A stretch of DNA of 34,601 nt from an uncultured Marvinbryantia sp. (lineage in GTDB: Bacteria; Bacillota; Clostridia; Lachnospirales; Lachnospiraceae), in contig CALDMO010000028.1 of the NCBI GenBank assembly GCA_937915375.1, forward strand, positions 1-34,601, read 5' to 3'. Both the position numbers and the translations under genes were made by a program. Below the pieces are notes generated by a model, which saw only the letters and a list, made by a program, of their open reading frames with translations, ran no database searches and was not told the DNA's origin. The first letter of the stretch is position 1. Each line of letters opens with the position of its first letter. Below, piece after piece: positions 1 to 8,988 of the stretch.

Positions 1-93
1 GGAATAGTAACTATTAACGAACCTTGACAGCTTAACAACTGCTCTGAACTCTGCCACAGGGATTTTATACCCTTTTGGGGAGATTGGAGAGCG

Positions 94-103
94 ATGTTTA
101 GGC
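94..103. repeat. Target site duplication, left copy
   Basis: The 10 bases ATGTTTAGGC abut the left inverted repeat of the insertion sequence. The right flank carries ATGTTTAGAC at 1112-1121, so 9 of 10 bases agree. ISAs1-family elements usually duplicate 8-10 bp, so this marks the insertion point. Confidence 0.75.
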
Positions 104-122
104 CAGGGCAACCGCATAAAAA
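104..122. repeat. Left terminal inverted repeat of the insertion sequence
   Basis: The sequence CAGGGCAACCGCATAAAAA reads inward from the left end and is matched without mismatch by the complement at 1093-1111. Confidence 0.88.
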
Positions 123-161
123 TATCCATTTAGAGAAATATTTCCCTAGATGGATATTTTT
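118..161 (-). terminator. Subterminal hairpin of the IS, likely transposase terminator
   Basis: The arms AAAAATATCCATTTAG (118-133) and CTAGATGGATATTTTT (146-161) form a 16-bp stem with one mismatch around a 12-base loop. Read on the minus strand, the hairpin follows the transposase gene and ends in a run of T. It may end transposase transcription or stop outside transcription entering the element. Confidence 0.6.
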
Positions 162-245
162 AAATGTTTTCCACAATTTTCTCAAAAATCAATTCCTGCA
201 CATATTCTAAATGATAGGTATATAACATACTCATCTTCTTATAGG

Positions 246-1064
246 TCATCTTTTTTTCTTGTCAAATCGTTTATCCAATTTCATAAGATTATAACAGATC
301 TTTCGGATCAGTGACAGGTTTTGCATCGCTTTTTCTGCTTTGATTTTACATGCATCCTCTCGAAAATGATTTTCTGCTTCTTCTTTTTCTGCATAAGAAA
401 AATACTCTTTTATCTCCTCATACAAGATTGCCTGATTTGTTTTTACTGCAAGACAATAATGACCTTTTTAATCTATGATTTGTTTTGCAATCTGTTTTTG
501 GCAGTCTATCGCATCAATTGTTATCACACAATCGGTAATATCCAGTTCTTTTAACAGCTTTGGAATTTCTTTGATTTCATTTGTCTTTTCCCCTACTTTC
601 AGCTGACCAATAGAAAGTCCATAGTTTTCTAAATACGCTGAAATAATATACGGGATATTTCCTCCTTTTACTGCTGCTGCACGGACAGCTTTTCCATCAA
701 TGGCAATATGTTGTAGCTCCGATTCATTATTTTTTTGAATTGCAGACAAAATATCCCGAATCCATTGATAAAACATCTGCATAAATTTCTCCGGTTCTAT
801 TATTGCAAACACACGGAGTAGAGTATCCGCAGAAGGAACACCGTATTTCAAGTCTAGCATCTTAGAAAAATATGGTTCTTGAAGTTTCATAAAGAATGCC
901 ATATTTTCAGCATCCGTATAACCACATAAAACGGCATAAATACTCATAACTACAATATCCACGAGAGTATGTTTCAATCCTCGATTATCTCTGCTATCTA
1001 CCAAATCTGAAAAATACATTTTCATTTCCAACATAAAAATCACCACTTTTCTTTTAGTATACAA
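246..1064 (-). pseudogene. ISAs1-family transposase, broken by stop and deletion
   Basis: The first 198 codons read as an ISAs1/H-repeat DDE transposase: an N-terminal SDLVDSRDNRGLKHTLVDIV-like segment, then the catalytic region IAIDGKAVR, and TIDAIDCQKQIAKQIID. A TAA at 468-470 interrupts this frame where relatives carry a residue before the KGHYCLAVK-like motif. The same frame then continues through KTNQAILYEEIKEYF to a TGA at 246-248. Around the segment NHFREDACKIK, text typical of the middle of the protein joins directly to the C-terminal EDACKIK...NLSLIRK section. The region expected to hold the last catalytic acidic residue (HWGIENKLHW-like) is therefore missing. It should encode no active enzyme. 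An alternative start lies ten codons downstream, at the MLEMKMYF segment. Confidence 0.85.
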
Positions 1065-1092
1065 GAAAAGTGATGATTTTTGTATTAATTAT

Positions 1093-1111
1093 TTTTTATG
1101 CGGTTGCCCTG
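1093..1111. repeat. Right terminal inverted repeat of the insertion sequence
   Basis: This is the complement of the left repeat, reading TTTTTATGCGGTTGCCCTG on the plus strand. It is followed at 1112-1121 by the second copy of the target duplication, ATGTTTAGAC. Confidence 0.88.
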
Positions 1112-1240
1112 ATGTTTAGACTACATGGGTCAATTTTGGGATTCATGGTACAGTTATCAGTTCAGATACTGTTCCGTGAATAATCCAAGCTTAATTATAC
1201 TTAAAATACTATCATAATCTTTATACTTTCGCTACCTCTT

Positions 1241-2455
1241 TCATCCAATATTTCTTTCCTGCCGTTTTGAAAGTAATCTGACAATCCTTTCTGCTGCTTC
1301 TTTCGTATCTTCTGTCGATCCAAAAGTAGAAAGCCGAAAATATCCTTCTCCGCATACGCCAAATCCCGCTCCCGGTGTTCCAACGACCTGAATTTCATGC
1401 AGCAAATAATCAAAAAATTCCCAGCTGTCCATATTCAGAGGACACTTCATCCAAATATAGGGCGCGTTTTTTCCACCGCAGTACCAGATTCCCAGTTCAC
1501 TGAGTGCTTCCATCAATACCTTCGCGTTTTCCTTATAAATCCGTATCCTTTCGTAAATCTGCTTTTGCCCTTTTTCTGTAAAAACCGCTTTCCCACCATT
1601 TTGAATAATGTAAGAAACTCCATTCGTTTTCGTTGTTCGATTTCTCACCCACATTTCGTTCAGGCTCATTCCATTTCGTTTCAGAGCTTTCGGGATTAGA
1701 GTATATCCTAATCTGGTTCCGGTAAAACCGGCCGTTTTGGACAGCGAACAGATTTCAATCGCACAGGTTTTCGCTTCTTCTATTTCAAAAATACTATGTG
1801 GAATTTCTTCCTCCTCAATAAAAGCCTCGTATGCTGCGTCGAATAAAATAACGGCTCCGATTCGGTTCGCATAATTCACCCAGGTTTTTAATTTTTCATA
1901 ATTGAAAACTGCTCCTGTCGGATTATTGGGCGAGCAAATATAAATCACATCTGCCTGCACGCTTTCATCCGGCAACGGTGCAAATCCGTCTTGTTCTCCT
2001 GACGGCACATGAATAATTTTATTTCCTGCTATGATGTTCGCGTCCACATAAGCCGGATAGGCCGGTTCCATGATTAGAACGATCTTCCCGCTCCCAAACA
2101 AATCGAGGATATCTCCCAATTCGTCGCTTGCTCCGCTGGAAATAAAGACTTCGTCTGCCGAAAGAGATATCTTTCTTTTTTTATAATATTCAACAATCAT
2201 TCTTCGCAGTTCCGGATCTCCGCACTCTGGCATATATCCATGAAACGTACTCTTTACAGCCTGATCGTCTACCGCTTTGTGAAGCGCTTTTATTACTTCA
2301 TCGCAAAGAGGCAGCGACACATCCCCGATTCCCATACGGTACAAATAGCTGTTCGGATGTTGTTCCAGATAAGTCTTTGTTTTTTGCGCAATATTGTAAA
2401 ACAGATAGGAATCCTTTAACTGATTATAATTTGTGTTTGGTATCATCTCATTCAC
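1241..2455 (-). CDS. dapL: LL-diaminopimelate aminotransferase-like (DapL)
   Basis: A 404-residue fold-type I PLP aminotransferase. The opening NTNYNQLKDSYLFYNIAQK, the RMGIGDVSLPL segment (about 40-50), the SPNNPTG motif (about 175-181) and the PLP-lysine segment SLSKTAGFTGTRLG with Lys240 are the pattern of DapL. This enzyme makes LL-diaminopimelate directly from tetrahydrodipicolinate using glutamate as amino donor, for lysine and cell-wall synthesis. Its length matches the family. The start overlaps the end of dapF by 4 bases, so the two are probably translationally coupled. It is the last gene of the guaA-dapL unit. A few spots differ from classical DapL (GYMPECGDPELR where GYGPEQGY is usual), so a DapL-related aminotransferase of slightly different specificity is possible. 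Confidence 0.85.
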   Translation of the reverse strand: MNEMIPNTNYNQLKDSYLFYNIAQKTKTYLEQHPNSYLYRMGIGDVSLPLCDEVIKALHKAVDDQAVKSTFHGYMPECGDPELRRMIVEYYKKRKISLSADEVFISSGASDELGDILDLFGSGKIVLIMEPAYPAYVDANIIAGNKIIHVPSGEQDGFAPLPDESVQADVIYICSPNNPTGAVFNYEKLKTWVNYANRIGAVILFDAAYEAFIEEEEIPHSIFEIEEAKTCAIEICSLSKTAGFTGTRLGYTLIPKALKRNGMSLNEMWVRNRTTKTNGVSYIIQNGGKAVFTEKGQKQIYERIRIYKENAKVLMEALSELGIWYCGGKNAPYIWMKCPLNMDSWEFFDYLLHEIQVVGTPGAGFGVCGEGYFRLSTFGSTEDTKEAAERIVRLLSKRQERNIG

Positions 2456-3234
2456 ACCTCACATTCACAAATGGTATTCGCAGTTCCCGTCATAATAACT
2501 GTATCATCTTCCTCTATTTTTATCCGCAGCTGACCGCCGTCAAGCTGTACAGTGATTTCCCGCCCGGCAGAACACAGTCCTTTCTTTACTACAGCGGCGG
2601 CAACTGCACATGCCCCGGTTCCACAGGCCATGGTTATGCCGCTGCCTCTTTCCCATACCCGCATCCGCAGGGCATTTTCTGCCACCTGCTCTGCAAATTC
2701 TACATTTACACCATCCGGGAAATAACTGTGCTTTTCTATTCTAGGGCCCAGACAATCCAGCGGTATCGATTTAACATCTTTTACAAAAATAACTGCATGA
2801 GGTTTTCCTACAGATACCGGCGTACAGGTAATTTCTTTTCCCTCTATTGTAAGCGTCACCGGCTGCCGGACCTCCACTTTTCCCATAGCTACAGTAACAC
2901 TTTTCACCTTTTTTTGCTCAATCGCAAGTTTTAGAAAACGTATGCCGGATAAGGTTTCGATCCTAAGATTTTCCTTGTCTGTATAGCCTTTTTCATAGAC
3001 ATATTTTCCAACGCAGCGAATTCCATTTCCGCACATTTTTGCTTCGCTTCCATCTGCATTATATATACGCATCTTAAAATCCGCAATCTCAGACGGGGTA
3101 ATTTGTACAATTCCGTCCGAGCCGATTCCAAAATGTCTGTCTGACAGTTGTACAGCCAGTTTTTCCGGATGTTCCAGTTCCCCATAATGGTATAAGTAAT
3201 CATTTCCTAAGCCATGCATTTTTGTGAACTTCAT
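2452..3234 (-). CDS. dapF: Diaminopimelate epimerase
   Basis: A 260-residue protein that interconverts LL- and meso-diaminopimelate without a cofactor. Both catalytic cysteines are visible: Cys68 in KMCGNGIRCVG and Cys204 in TMACGTGACA. The start MKFTKMHGLGNDY is the family's usual N-terminus, although the stretch after it is a few residues shorter than in most homologues. A GAGGAGG ribosome site lies inside the end of carB, and only one base separates the carB stop from this start. Placed next to dapL it gives the last two steps to meso-diaminopimelate. Confidence 0.95.
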   Translation of the reverse strand: MKFTKMHGLGNDYLYHYGELEHPEKLAVQLSDRHFGIGSDGIVQITPSEIADFKMRIYNADGSEAKMCGNGIRCVGKYVYEKGYTDKENLRIETLSGIRFLKLAIEQKKVKSVTVAMGKVEVRQPVTLTIEGKEITCTPVSVGKPHAVIFVKDVKSIPLDCLGPRIEKHSYFPDGVNVEFAEQVAENALRMRVWERGSGITMACGTGACAVAAAVVKKGLCSAGREITVQLDGGQLRIKIEEDDTVIMTGTANTICECEV

Positions 3235-3235
3235 C

Positions 3236-6200
3236 TTATCCCTCCTCCATTATCGCAGAAATGCCAATCGTTATTTCTTCTAATACCTCTAATAATACCC
3301 TGACCGTATCAAGGGAGGTAAACATAGTGATATTGTTCTGTGTTGCCGCGCTGCGTATCGCGATTCCGTCTTCGTAATGAACGCCGGAAAGAATTGCACG
3401 GGTATTGATAACATAACTGACATATCCGGCGCGAATCGCATCCAGTATCTCACTGCTTCCCTCTGAAGGTTTTCCCAGCGTGCGCGTGCGGATTCCATTT
3501 TGTTTCAAATATTCTGCTGTAAGAGAAGTTGCCTCTATATTAAAGCCCATATCATAGAACCGTTTCACCAGCGGAAGCGCCTCCACCTTATCTTCATCTG
3601 CAAGCGTTACAATCACCGTTCCATAATTTTGTACACGAATACCGGATGCAATCATCGCTTTATACACTGCTCTGTGAAGCTTTTTATCATATCCGATTGC
3701 TTCTCCTGTAGATTTCATTTCCGGAGAAAGATACGCGTCCATACCCTTTAATTTTGCAAAAGAAAATGCCGGTACTTTCACATACCATTTTTTCTTTTCT
3801 TCCGGGTAGATTCTATTGATTACCTGTTTTCTGAGACTTTCTCCTAGAATAGCTTTCGTTGCGATATCTGCCAATGGATAACCGGTTGCCTTGGATAAAA
3901 ACGGCACTGTTCTTGAGGAACGTGGATTTACCTCAATGATAAATACCTGTTCCTGTTTGTCAACAATAAACTGAATGTTAAATAATCCGACAATGCCAAT
4001 ACCGACGCCCAGTTTTCCTGCATAATTCAAAATTGTTTCTTTTACCTTATCAGAAATACTAAACGGCGGATATACACTGATAGAATCACCGGAATGAACG
4101 CCCGTTCTTTCCACCAGTTCCATAATTCCGGGAACAAATACCTCTTTGCCGTCACAGACAGCGTCTATTTCAACTTCTTTTCCACGAATATATTTATCTA
4201 CCAGTACCGGTTTCTCTTCATCTATCTCTACTGCCGTTTTCAAATAGTTTCGCAGCTGTTCTTCTCTTGCCACAATCTGCATGGCCCTTCCTCCAAGTAC
4301 AAAGCTTGGACGTACCAGTACCGGATAGCCAATTTCTTCTGCCGCTTTTACACCATCTTCTATATTCGTTACTGCCTGTCCTTTGGGCTGCGGGATATTC
4401 AGCTCTGATAACAGTTTTTCAAAAGTGTCTCTGTTTTCCGCTCTTTCAATTGCCGCACAGTCCGTACCGATCAGCTTTACTCCGCGTTCTTTTAATGGAT
4501 TGGCCAGATTAACTGCAGTCTGACCGCCCAGAGATGCGATTACTCCATCCGGCTTTTCCAGTTCGATCACATTCATTACATCTTCGATACAGAGAGGTTC
4601 AAAATACAGCTTGTCTGATGTTGTATAGTCCGTAGATACGGTTTCCGGATTATTATTAATAATAATCGCTTCATATCCGGCTTCTTTGATCGTTTTTACG
4701 GCATGTACCGTGGAATAGTCAAACTCTACCCCCTGTCCGATCCGAATCGGGCCAGAGCCAAGCACGATGATTTTTTTCCGTTTTTCCGGTATGGATTCAT
4801 TTTCCTCTTCATAAGTGGAATAAAAATACGGAACATAACTTTCAAATTCTGACGCGCAGGTATCTATCATTTTATAGACTGGAAAAATGCCCTCCTTTTT
4901 TCGTATTTCATATATTTCCTTCTCTGTCAGATTCCAAAGTCCGGCGATTGCTTTATCCGAAAACCCGGTTTTCTTCGCCTGAAGCAACGCCTCGCTGCTG
5001 CCGGCATACTGCTTCAGTTCCTCCTCCATAGCAACAATTTTCTTTATCTTATCAAGGAAAAAGAAATCAATCCCTGTCTGTTCTTTGACAGCAAGAGCCG
5101 TTTCCCCCTTCCTAAACAGACTTGCAATAGCAAAAATACGGTCATCCGTACCGATTTTAATATAATTGCGCAGCGCATTTTTATCTTCTTTTTCAAATTT
5201 TCCCATGTACAGATGCGATACCCCGGTTTCCAGGGAACGGATCGCTTTTAACAGGCTTTCTTCAAAAGTCCTGCCAACACTCATGACTTCCCCGGTCGCT
5301 TTCATCTGCGTGCCAAGGACCTGATTTGCGTCTGTAAATTTATCAAACGGGAAGCGGGGCATTTTTGTTACCACATAATCCAGCGCCGGCTCAAAGGATG
5401 CCGGCGTATTTACCAGCATAATCTCATCTAAAGTCATCCCCACACTGATCTTTGCAGATACACGCGCAATCGGATATCCGCTTGCTTTGGATGCCAGTGC
5501 CGAGGAGCGGGAAACGCGTGGATTCACTTCAATCACATAATACTGAAACGACTCCGGATCGAGCGCGAACTGCACATTACAGCCGCCTTCCACCCGAAGC
5601 GCACGGATAATTTTTAAAGCGCTGTCGCGCAGCATCTGGTATTCCTTATTGGTCAGGGTCTGTGACGGGCATACTACAATGGAATCTCCTGTATGTATTC
5701 CTACCGGATCCAAATTTTCCATATTGCAAACTGTAATTGCCGTGTCATTGGCATCGCGGATCACTTCATATTCAATTTCCTTAAATCCTCTGATACTTTT
5801 TTCGATCAGTACCTGATGAACCGGAGACAATGCAAGCGCATTTTTCATCCGCTCCACGCATTCCTGTTCGTTATCCGCAAACCCTCCGCCGGTTCCGCCA
5901 AGCGTAAACGCCGGACGTAAAACCACCGGATAACCAATTTCTGACGCAATCTCCGCCGCTTCCTCAACCGTGTTGGCAATTGCAGAAGAAAGCACCGGCT
6001 CTCCCAGACTTTCACAAAGTTCTTTAAAAAGTTCTCTGTCTTCTGCTCTTTCAATACTTTCACTCCTGGTTCCCAAAAGCTCTGCGCGGCATTCTTTTAA
6101 AATCCCTTTTTTCTCAAGCTGCATCGCCAGATTTAATCCAGTCTGTCCTCCAATTCCCGGTACAATGGCATCCGGTCGCTCGTGACGGACAATTTTTGCC

Positions 6201-6421
6201 ACATATTCCAGCGTCAGCGGTTCCATATATACCTTATCTGCAATAGCAGCATCCGTCATAATCGTTGCCGGATTTGAATTGCACAAGATTACCTCATATC
6301 CTTCTTCCTTCAGTGCAAGGCAAGCCTGCGTTCCCGCGTAATCAAATTCTGCTGCCTGACCAATCACAATCGGACCGGAACCAATGACAAGTATTTTCTT
6401 CAGATCAGTTCTTTTCGCCAT
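3236..6421 (-). CDS. carB: Carbamoyl-phosphate synthase, large subunit
   Basis: A 1061-residue protein with the duplicated architecture of CarB: two ATP-grasp synthetase halves, each opening with a nucleotide-binding loop (ILVIGSGPIVIGQAAEFDYAG near residue 10 and IIVLGSGPIRIGQGVEFDYS near 555), and an MGS-like regulatory domain in the last 130 residues. With CarA it makes carbamoyl phosphate from bicarbonate, glutamine and 2 ATP for pyrimidine and arginine synthesis. Length is normal for the family (about 1060-1075). The start overlaps the end of carA by 17 bases. The C-terminal domain has TSLTA where TxGTA is common, a minor departure in the allosteric region. No arginine or pyrimidine genes lie alongside, which is unusual for carAB. 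Confidence 0.97.
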   Translation of the reverse strand: MAKRTDLKKILVIGSGPIVIGQAAEFDYAGTQACLALKEEGYEVILCNSNPATIMTDAAIADKVYMEPLTLEYVAKIVRHERPDAIVPGIGGQTGLNLAMQLEKKGILKECRAELLGTRSESIERAEDRELFKELCESLGEPVLSSAIANTVEEAAEIASEIGYPVVLRPAFTLGGTGGGFADNEQECVERMKNALALSPVHQVLIEKSIRGFKEIEYEVIRDANDTAITVCNMENLDPVGIHTGDSIVVCPSQTLTNKEYQMLRDSALKIIRALRVEGGCNVQFALDPESFQYYVIEVNPRVSRSSALASKASGYPIARVSAKISVGMTLDEIMLVNTPASFEPALDYVVTKMPRFPFDKFTDANQVLGTQMKATGEVMSVGRTFEESLLKAIRSLETGVSHLYMGKFEKEDKNALRNYIKIGTDDRIFAIASLFRKGETALAVKEQTGIDFFFLDKIKKIVAMEEELKQYAGSSEALLQAKKTGFSDKAIAGLWNLTEKEIYEIRKKEGIFPVYKMIDTCASEFESYVPYFYSTYEEENESIPEKRKKIIVLGSGPIRIGQGVEFDYSTVHAVKTIKEAGYEAIIINNNPETVSTDYTTSDKLYFEPLCIEDVMNVIELEKPDGVIASLGGQTAVNLANPLKERGVKLIGTDCAAIERAENRDTFEKLLSELNIPQPKGQAVTNIEDGVKAAEEIGYPVLVRPSFVLGGRAMQIVAREEQLRNYLKTAVEIDEEKPVLVDKYIRGKEVEIDAVCDGKEVFVPGIMELVERTGVHSGDSISVYPPFSISDKVKETILNYAGKLGVGIGIVGLFNIQFIVDKQEQVFIIEVNPRSSRTVPFLSKATGYPLADIATKAILGESLRKQVINRIYPEEKKKWYVKVPAFSFAKLKGMDAYLSPEMKSTGEAIGYDKKLHRAVYKAMIASGIRVQNYGTVIVTLADEDKVEALPLVKRFYDMGFNIEATSLTAEYLKQNGIRTRTLGKPSEGSSEILDAIRAGYVSYVINTRAILSGVHYEDGIAIRSAATQNNITMFTSLDTVRVLLEVLEEITIGISAIMEEG

Positions 6422-7505
6422 TTTTTGTTCCCTCCATCATTTCTATAAACTGTTCAAACAGATACCCGCTGTCCTGCGGTCCCGGCGCGCTTTCCGGATG
6501 ATACTGCACGCTGAACACATGCTCCTTTTCACAGGCAACGCCTTCCACGGTCTGATCCAGCAGATTCAAATGCGTTACTTTTAATCCGGTATCTGCAAGA
6601 CTTTCCCTGTCTACTGCATAGGAATGATTCTGAGAAGTAATCTCTATCTTTCCGGTCTGAAGATTTTTTACTGGATGATTTCCTCCTCTGTGTCCAAATT
6701 TCAGCTTATAAGTCTTTGCTCCATATGCAAGCGAAATAATCTGATGTCCCAGGCAGATCCCAAAAATAGGATATTTTCCCCGTAAATTCTTTACCAGCTG
6801 AATAACCGGTTGGACATCGGTCGGATCTCCCGGACCATTTGACAAAAAAATCCCGTCCGGTTTTCTTTTTTCTATTTCTTCCACAGATGTATTCCACGGA
6901 AATACCGTCACATTGCACCCTCTTTTATTAAAACTTCTGACAATATTTTGCTTCATCCCGCAGTCGATGGCAGCTATTTGATATTTTCCGTTCGGAACTG
7001 TATATTTCCGGATCTTTTTTCTACTCACAGACGCCACCGCATCTGCAGGAATATCATAAGAATTTAATTTACAAAGTCCCTCCTGCAGGAGCGTGCCTGC
7101 ATCCGTGATCAACACTTTTCTGCTTCCCAGATCACGTATAGAACGTATCAGTTTTCTGGTATCAATGCCGTAAATCCCCGAAATATGATAGTTCTCCATA
7201 ATTTCAGACAACGTATATTTACTGCGAAAATTAGACGGATGATCGTTGTAGTCCCTGACAACAAGACCTCCGATCGTGGGAATTTCCGTTTCAAAATCTT
7301 CTTCCGCAATCCCATAATTGCCGATCAGCGGATAGGCCATCACAACGGTCTGATATGTATATGACGGATCAGAAATAATTTCCTGATATCCCACCGGAGA
7401 AGTATGAAATACGATTTCGGTGATTTTCTCCTCAGCAGAACCAAAACCATATCCATAATACTCACTTCCGTCAGAAAGAATCAGTTTTTTATCAAATTTT
7501 TTCAT
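6405..7505 (-). CDS. carA: Carbamoyl-phosphate synthase, small (glutaminase) subunit
   Basis: A 366-residue protein with the CarA N-terminal domain (residues 1 to about 150) and a class I glutamine amidotransferase domain from about 175. The triad is present: Cys251 in GICLGHQ, and His336 and Glu338 in VQYHPE. It hydrolyses glutamine and passes ammonia through a tunnel to CarB. The start MKKFDKKLILSDGS is natural for the family and has a short gap to purF upstream (7 bases). It is one of five amidotransferases in the guaA-dapL unit. Confidence 0.96.
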   Translation of the reverse strand: MKKFDKKLILSDGSEYYGYGFGSAEEKITEIVFHTSPVGYQEIISDPSYTYQTVVMAYPLIGNYGIAEEDFETEIPTIGGLVVRDYNDHPSNFRSKYTLSEIMENYHISGIYGIDTRKLIRSIRDLGSRKVLITDAGTLLQEGLCKLNSYDIPADAVASVSRKKIRKYTVPNGKYQIAAIDCGMKQNIVRSFNKRGCNVTVFPWNTSVEEIEKRKPDGIFLSNGPGDPTDVQPVIQLVKNLRGKYPIFGICLGHQIISLAYGAKTYKLKFGHRGGNHPVKNLQTGKIEITSQNHSYAVDRESLADTGLKVTHLNLLDQTVEGVACEKEHVFSVQYHPESAPGPQDSGYLFEQFIEMMEGTKNGEKN

Positions 7506-7512
7506 ACTGTGT

Positions 7513-8967
7513 TCACCTCATTATTTCACGCCGCTGCACTTTTTCTTTTTCTTCCCGTTCCGATAATTTTCGTTCAAAGCGATCTTTTCGAAGATCCGAC
7601 GGAATTTTTGTCGGATATTTGCCGTGAAAGCAGGCAGCACAGTAATCCGGACTGTCAATCAGCTTATCCAGCTGCTCGACCTTCAGATATCCCAGTGAAT
7701 CCACGCCGATCAGCCGGGCGATCTCTTTCGTACTGTGATGGCTGGCAATCAGTTTTTCTTCTGAATCAATATCTGTCCCGTAATAACAGGGATGTAAAAA
7801 TGGAGGAGCCGAAATTCTCATATGTATTTCTTTCGCTCCTGCATCCCGTAAAAGTTTTACAATTCGCCTGCTGGTCGTCCCTCTTACAATGGAATCATCA
7901 ATAAGAATGACGCGCTTCCCACGGATTACATTTTCTACAGGAGAAAGTTTGATCCTGACTTTATCTAAACGCTCATTTTGTCCGGGCGAGATAAAGGTTC
8001 TTCCAATATACTTGTTTTTGATCAGTCCGATTTCAAAAGAAATGCCGGACGTATTTGCATAGCCAAGTGCGGCATCCAGTCCGCTGTCGGGAACCCCAAT
8101 TACCACATCCGCATCCACCGGATAGCTCTCTGCCAGCAGCTCACCGGAGCGTCTTCGCGCTTCATGCACAGATATCCCATCTATAACAGAATCCGGTCTT
8201 GCAAAGTAAATATATTCGAAAATACAGGTTTTCTTTTTCTGTTTTCCGCAATGTTCTTTTCTTGATACAACCCCGTCTTCACTAAAGACCAGAATCTCGC
8301 CCGGCAGCACATCTCTGATAAATTCTGCTCCGACCGCCGATAATGCACAGCTTTCTGACGCCACAACATAAGCGCCATCTGCCGTCTTTCCATAGCAAAG
8401 CGGACGAAAGCCATAGGGATCTCTTGCGGCAATCATCTTTGTTGCAGACATCAACACCAGAGAATAGGCCCCCTCCAGCAGGTTCATCGTATTGCTTACC
8501 GCTTCTTCGATACTCGGTGTCATCAGCCGTTCCCTGGTGATGATATATGCAATCGTTTCTGTATCACTGGTCGTATGAAAAATTGCTCCTGACAATTCCA
8601 GCTTATCACGCAGTTCCAGCGCATTACTCAGATTTCCGTTATGTGCCAGCGCCATCTTGCCTTTCTGATGATTTACTTCGATTGGCTGGCAGTTATTCCG
8701 TGTCGTTCCTCCGGTTGTCCCGTATCTTACATGCCCAACCGCCATCATTCCTTCCGGCAGCTGAGATAATATCTGCTGGGAAAACACCTCACTTACCAGC
8801 CCCAGATCCTTATAGGAAAAAAATACGCCGTCATCATTTACAACTATGCCGCAGCTTTCCTGTCCTCTGTGCTGTAGAGCATATAATCCGTAATAGGCAA
8901 TCCCTGCAACCGCCTCTTTCTTTATGCTCATCACACCGAATACACCGCATTCCTCATGAATTGCCAT
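7513..8967 (-). CDS. purF: Amidophosphoribosyltransferase
   Basis: A 484-residue enzyme of the Bacillus type that makes phosphoribosylamine from PRPP and glutamine, the first step of purine synthesis. It opens with a short propeptide, MAIHEE, before Cys7, which becomes the N-terminal nucleophile after cleavage. The PRPP loop VILIDDSIVRGTTS lies near residue 350. Cysteines in CIFEYIYF, HPCYYGTDI and DYCAACFHG fit the four ligands of the [4Fe-4S] cluster known in B. subtilis PurF. It lies here among other glutamine users rather than in a pur operon, so another purF may exist in the genome; that cannot be seen here. The gap to glmS is about 20 bases. Confidence 0.96.
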   Translation of the reverse strand: MAIHEECGVFGVMSIKKEAVAGIAYYGLYALQHRGQESCGIVVNDDGVFFSYKDLGLVSEVFSQQILSQLPEGMMAVGHVRYGTTGGTTRNNCQPIEVNHQKGKMALAHNGNLSNALELRDKLELSGAIFHTTSDTETIAYIITRERLMTPSIEEAVSNTMNLLEGAYSLVLMSATKMIAARDPYGFRPLCYGKTADGAYVVASESCALSAVGAEFIRDVLPGEILVFSEDGVVSRKEHCGKQKKKTCIFEYIYFARPDSVIDGISVHEARRRSGELLAESYPVDADVVIGVPDSGLDAALGYANTSGISFEIGLIKNKYIGRTFISPGQNERLDKVRIKLSPVENVIRGKRVILIDDSIVRGTTSRRIVKLLRDAGAKEIHMRISAPPFLHPCYYGTDIDSEEKLIASHHSTKEIARLIGVDSLGYLKVEQLDKLIDSPDYCAACFHGKYPTKIPSDLRKDRFERKLSEREEKEKVQRREIMR

Positions 8968-8988
8968 AATTTCACTTCCTCCCGCGTA

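Larger units (their letters stand above)
104..1111 (-). mobile_element. Decayed ISAs1-family insertion sequence, about 1.0 kb
   Basis: The element is bounded by 19-bp inverted repeats, CAGGGCAACCGCATAAAAA at 104-122 and its complement at 1093-1111, and is flanked by a 10-bp direct repeat with one mismatch. It holds a single minus-strand transposase gene of the ISAs1 (H-repeat-associated) type. That gene is broken by a stop codon and an apparent internal deletion, and the whole is shorter than the 1.2-1.4 kb usual for the family. The ends look intact, so it might still be moved by a related transposase supplied in trans; that is inference. Confidence 0.88.
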
